A stretch of 5,502 nt of DNA, from positions 1-5,502 of the forward strand of contig CANJDY010000206.1 in assembly GCA_947472635.1 (NCBI GenBank), given 5' to 3'. Origin of the DNA: Chitinophagaceae bacterium. GTDB lineage: Bacteria; Bacteroidota; Bacteroidia; Chitinophagales; Chitinophagaceae. The position numbers were made by a program, and so were the translations under genes. This document shows positions 4,238-5,502 of this stretch, piece by piece (position 1 is the first letter of the stretch; every line of letters begins with the position of its first letter). The notes beneath the pieces are model-generated. The model was not told where the DNA came from, did not search any database, and saw only the letters and a program-made list of their open reading frames with translations.

Positions 4238-5502
4238 TTAATAACCTAAAATTTTCAACATACTTTGGGCCGTTTGTTCCTTTGCATACACCCAATCCAC
4301 CAATTTTCCATTTTTATCATGGCCCAAAATAATATGCTTTGGAGAGGGGATTAAACAATGCTTGATTCCTCCATATCCGCTGATTTGATCCTGGTACGCC
4401 CCCGTATGAAAGAATCCAACATACAAAGGCTCCCCATTGGTAAGTTTAGGTAGAAATACTTCATTGATATGCTCTTCGGAATCGTAATAATCATGGCTAT
4501 CGCAGGTAATACCACCTAAGGTTACACGCTGGTATTCCTCTTTCCATTTATTGATGGGCAGCATCAGAAATTTTTCACCGATACCCCAAGTATCTGGTAA
4601 AGTAGTGATAAAAGAAGAGTCAATCATGTACCATATTTCACGATCATTCTGCATTTTTTCACCAATTACACTATAAATATGCGCCATGCTCTCCCCTACA
4701 GTGTAACTGCCAAATTCTGTAAATATATTGGGCATTTGCACCTTATTACGCTTACAGGCAACTTTTATATTTCTAACAATTTCATTAATCATGAACTGGT
4801 AGTCATAATCAAATCCGAGTGAATGCTTAATAGGAAAACCTCCTCCGATATTGATAGAATCTAGTTCAGGACAAATCTTTTTTAACTGGCAGTATAGATT
4901 GATTACTTTATTGAGTTCACTCCAATAATAAATATCATCTTTAATACCCTTGTTTAAGAAAATGTGCAACATTTTCAACTGAAACTTATGCTCCATCCCC
5001 TCAATCTCATCTACATAAAATTCTAACACGTCTTTTGCCCTCATGCCCAATCTAGAAGTGTAAAAAGGAAAATTAGGCTCTTCTTCAGCAGCTACCCGAA
5101 TACCCAATTTAAAAGGCGTTTTAACAGACTTATAAGCCTTCAGTTCCTCTTTATTATCTAGAATGGGGATCACGTTTTTAAACCCGGTATTTAACAAACG
5201 GGAAATCCGGGTAGTGTAAGGTTTTTGTTTGTACCCATTGCAGATAATAAAAGTTTCTTTATTGATCTTCCTTCTAGCATATAATTTATTAACGATATCG
5301 ATATCATAAGCATAAGAAGTCTCTAGATGGATATCATTTTTTAAGGCCTCCTCCACAATAAAGGAAAAATGGGAGCTCTTGGTGCAATAACAATAATTGT
5401 ATTTACCCTCATATTTATGCTTTTTAAAAGCATTGGCAAACATCTCTTTGGCCTTTTTGATTTGCTTTCCAATTTTGGGTAAATACGTAAGTTTTAACGG
5501 AG
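4238..5502 (-). CDS. speA: Arginine decarboxylase, fold-type III PLP enzyme (5' end outside window)
   Basis: The enzyme decarboxylates arginine to agmatine in polyamine synthesis. About 420 residues are visible. The frame has an ATG at 5443, but it stays open upstream to the edge and reads PLKLTYLPKIGKQIKKAKE, a stretch expected in this family, so the true start lies beyond 5502. Counting from the 5443 Met, Lys22 in YCYCTKSSHF is the probable PLP-binding lysine, GGG at 200-202 binds the cofactor phosphate, CDSHD at 314-318 carries the catalytic cysteine that acts with the partner subunit, and GAYQ at 348-351 supplies the cofactor-contacting tyrosine. Together these fit the short, roughly 460-residue Bacteroidota arginine decarboxylases; E. 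coli SpeA is about 658. Other basic amino acid decarboxylases share the fold, so the substrate is inferred from overall resemblance. The C-terminus is complete and the gene converges on the exported-protein gene. Confidence 0.9.
   Translation of the reverse strand, partial: PLKLTYLPKIGKQIKKAKEMFANAFKKHKYEGKYNYCYCTKSSHFSFIVEEALKNDIHLETSYAYDIDIVNKLYARRKINKETFIICNGYKQKPYTTRISRLLNTGFKNVIPILDNKEELKAYKSVKTPFKLGIRVAAEEEPNFPFYTSRLGMRAKDVLEFYVDEIEGMEHKFQLKMLHIFLNKGIKDDIYYWSELNKVINLYCQLKKICPELDSINIGGGFPIKHSLGFDYDYQFMINEIVRNIKVACKRNKVQMPNIFTEFGSYTVGESMAHIYSVIGEKMQNDREIWYMIDSSFITTLPDTWGIGEKFLMLPINKWKEEYQRVTLGGITCDSHDYYDSEEHINEVFLPKLTNGEPLYVGFFHTGAYQDQISGYGGIKHCLIPSPKHIILGHDKNGKLVDWVYAKEQTAQSMLKILGY

Noticed and set aside
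5293..5304. GATATCGATATC palindrome
   Set aside because: It lies inside the arginine decarboxylase coding sequence and is produced by the repeated Asp-Ile codons of DIDI.
5441..5443. ATG as the start of arginine decarboxylase
   Set aside because: The frame stays open to the window edge and the upstream codons read PLKLTYLPKI, expected family sequence, so this Met is internal.

Overview
The window looks like ordinary chromosome from a member of the Bacteroidota, most likely Chitinophagaceae or a close relative. This rests on the AT-rich sequence, the absence of clear Shine-Dalgarno sites, promoter boxes of the TTTG / TAnnTTTG type, and proteins that resemble that phylum's versions of Lgt and arginine decarboxylase. 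The placement is inference from recognised protein style; no search was run. There are no RNA genes, CRISPR arrays, insertion sequences or phage genes.

Layout. The left half (1-2613) holds three minus-strand genes. Read in their own direction they are a bacilliredoxin (BrxA/BrxB family, 2613-2197), an enlarged prolipoprotein diacylglyceryl transferase (lgt, 1990-656) and a YajQ-family nucleotide-binding protein (566-75). The bacilliredoxin gene has its own -7 box and a good stem-loop with a T-rich tail after its stop, so it is probably a separate unit from lgt. A further minus-strand promoter sits after yajQ and points out of the left edge. In the middle, transcribed divergently from the bacilliredoxin gene, is one plus-strand gene (2843-4117) for an exported 424-residue protein of unknown function. 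A possible 34-codon ORF overlaps its stop codon. On the right, convergent with it, is a minus-strand arginine decarboxylase (stop at 4238) that runs off the right edge, so its N-terminus is missing.

How the genes relate. They do not form one pathway. Lgt is the first enzyme of lipoprotein maturation, the bacilliredoxin belongs to low-molecular-weight thiol redox repair, YajQ is a conserved nucleotide/RNA or c-di-GMP binding protein, and arginine decarboxylase feeds polyamine synthesis. This is a typical housekeeping neighbourhood. I see no convincing undescribed multi-gene system. The most open item is the exported protein at 2843-4117: an N-terminal pair of probable beta-sandwich domains, then two helical segments around a Gly/Ala-rich stretch, with a perfect 21-bp tandem duplication just after the signal peptide. 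Two start sites were revised: lgt begins at the ATG at 1990 rather than the upstream TTG, and the bacilliredoxin at the ATG at 2613 rather than the upstream GTG.
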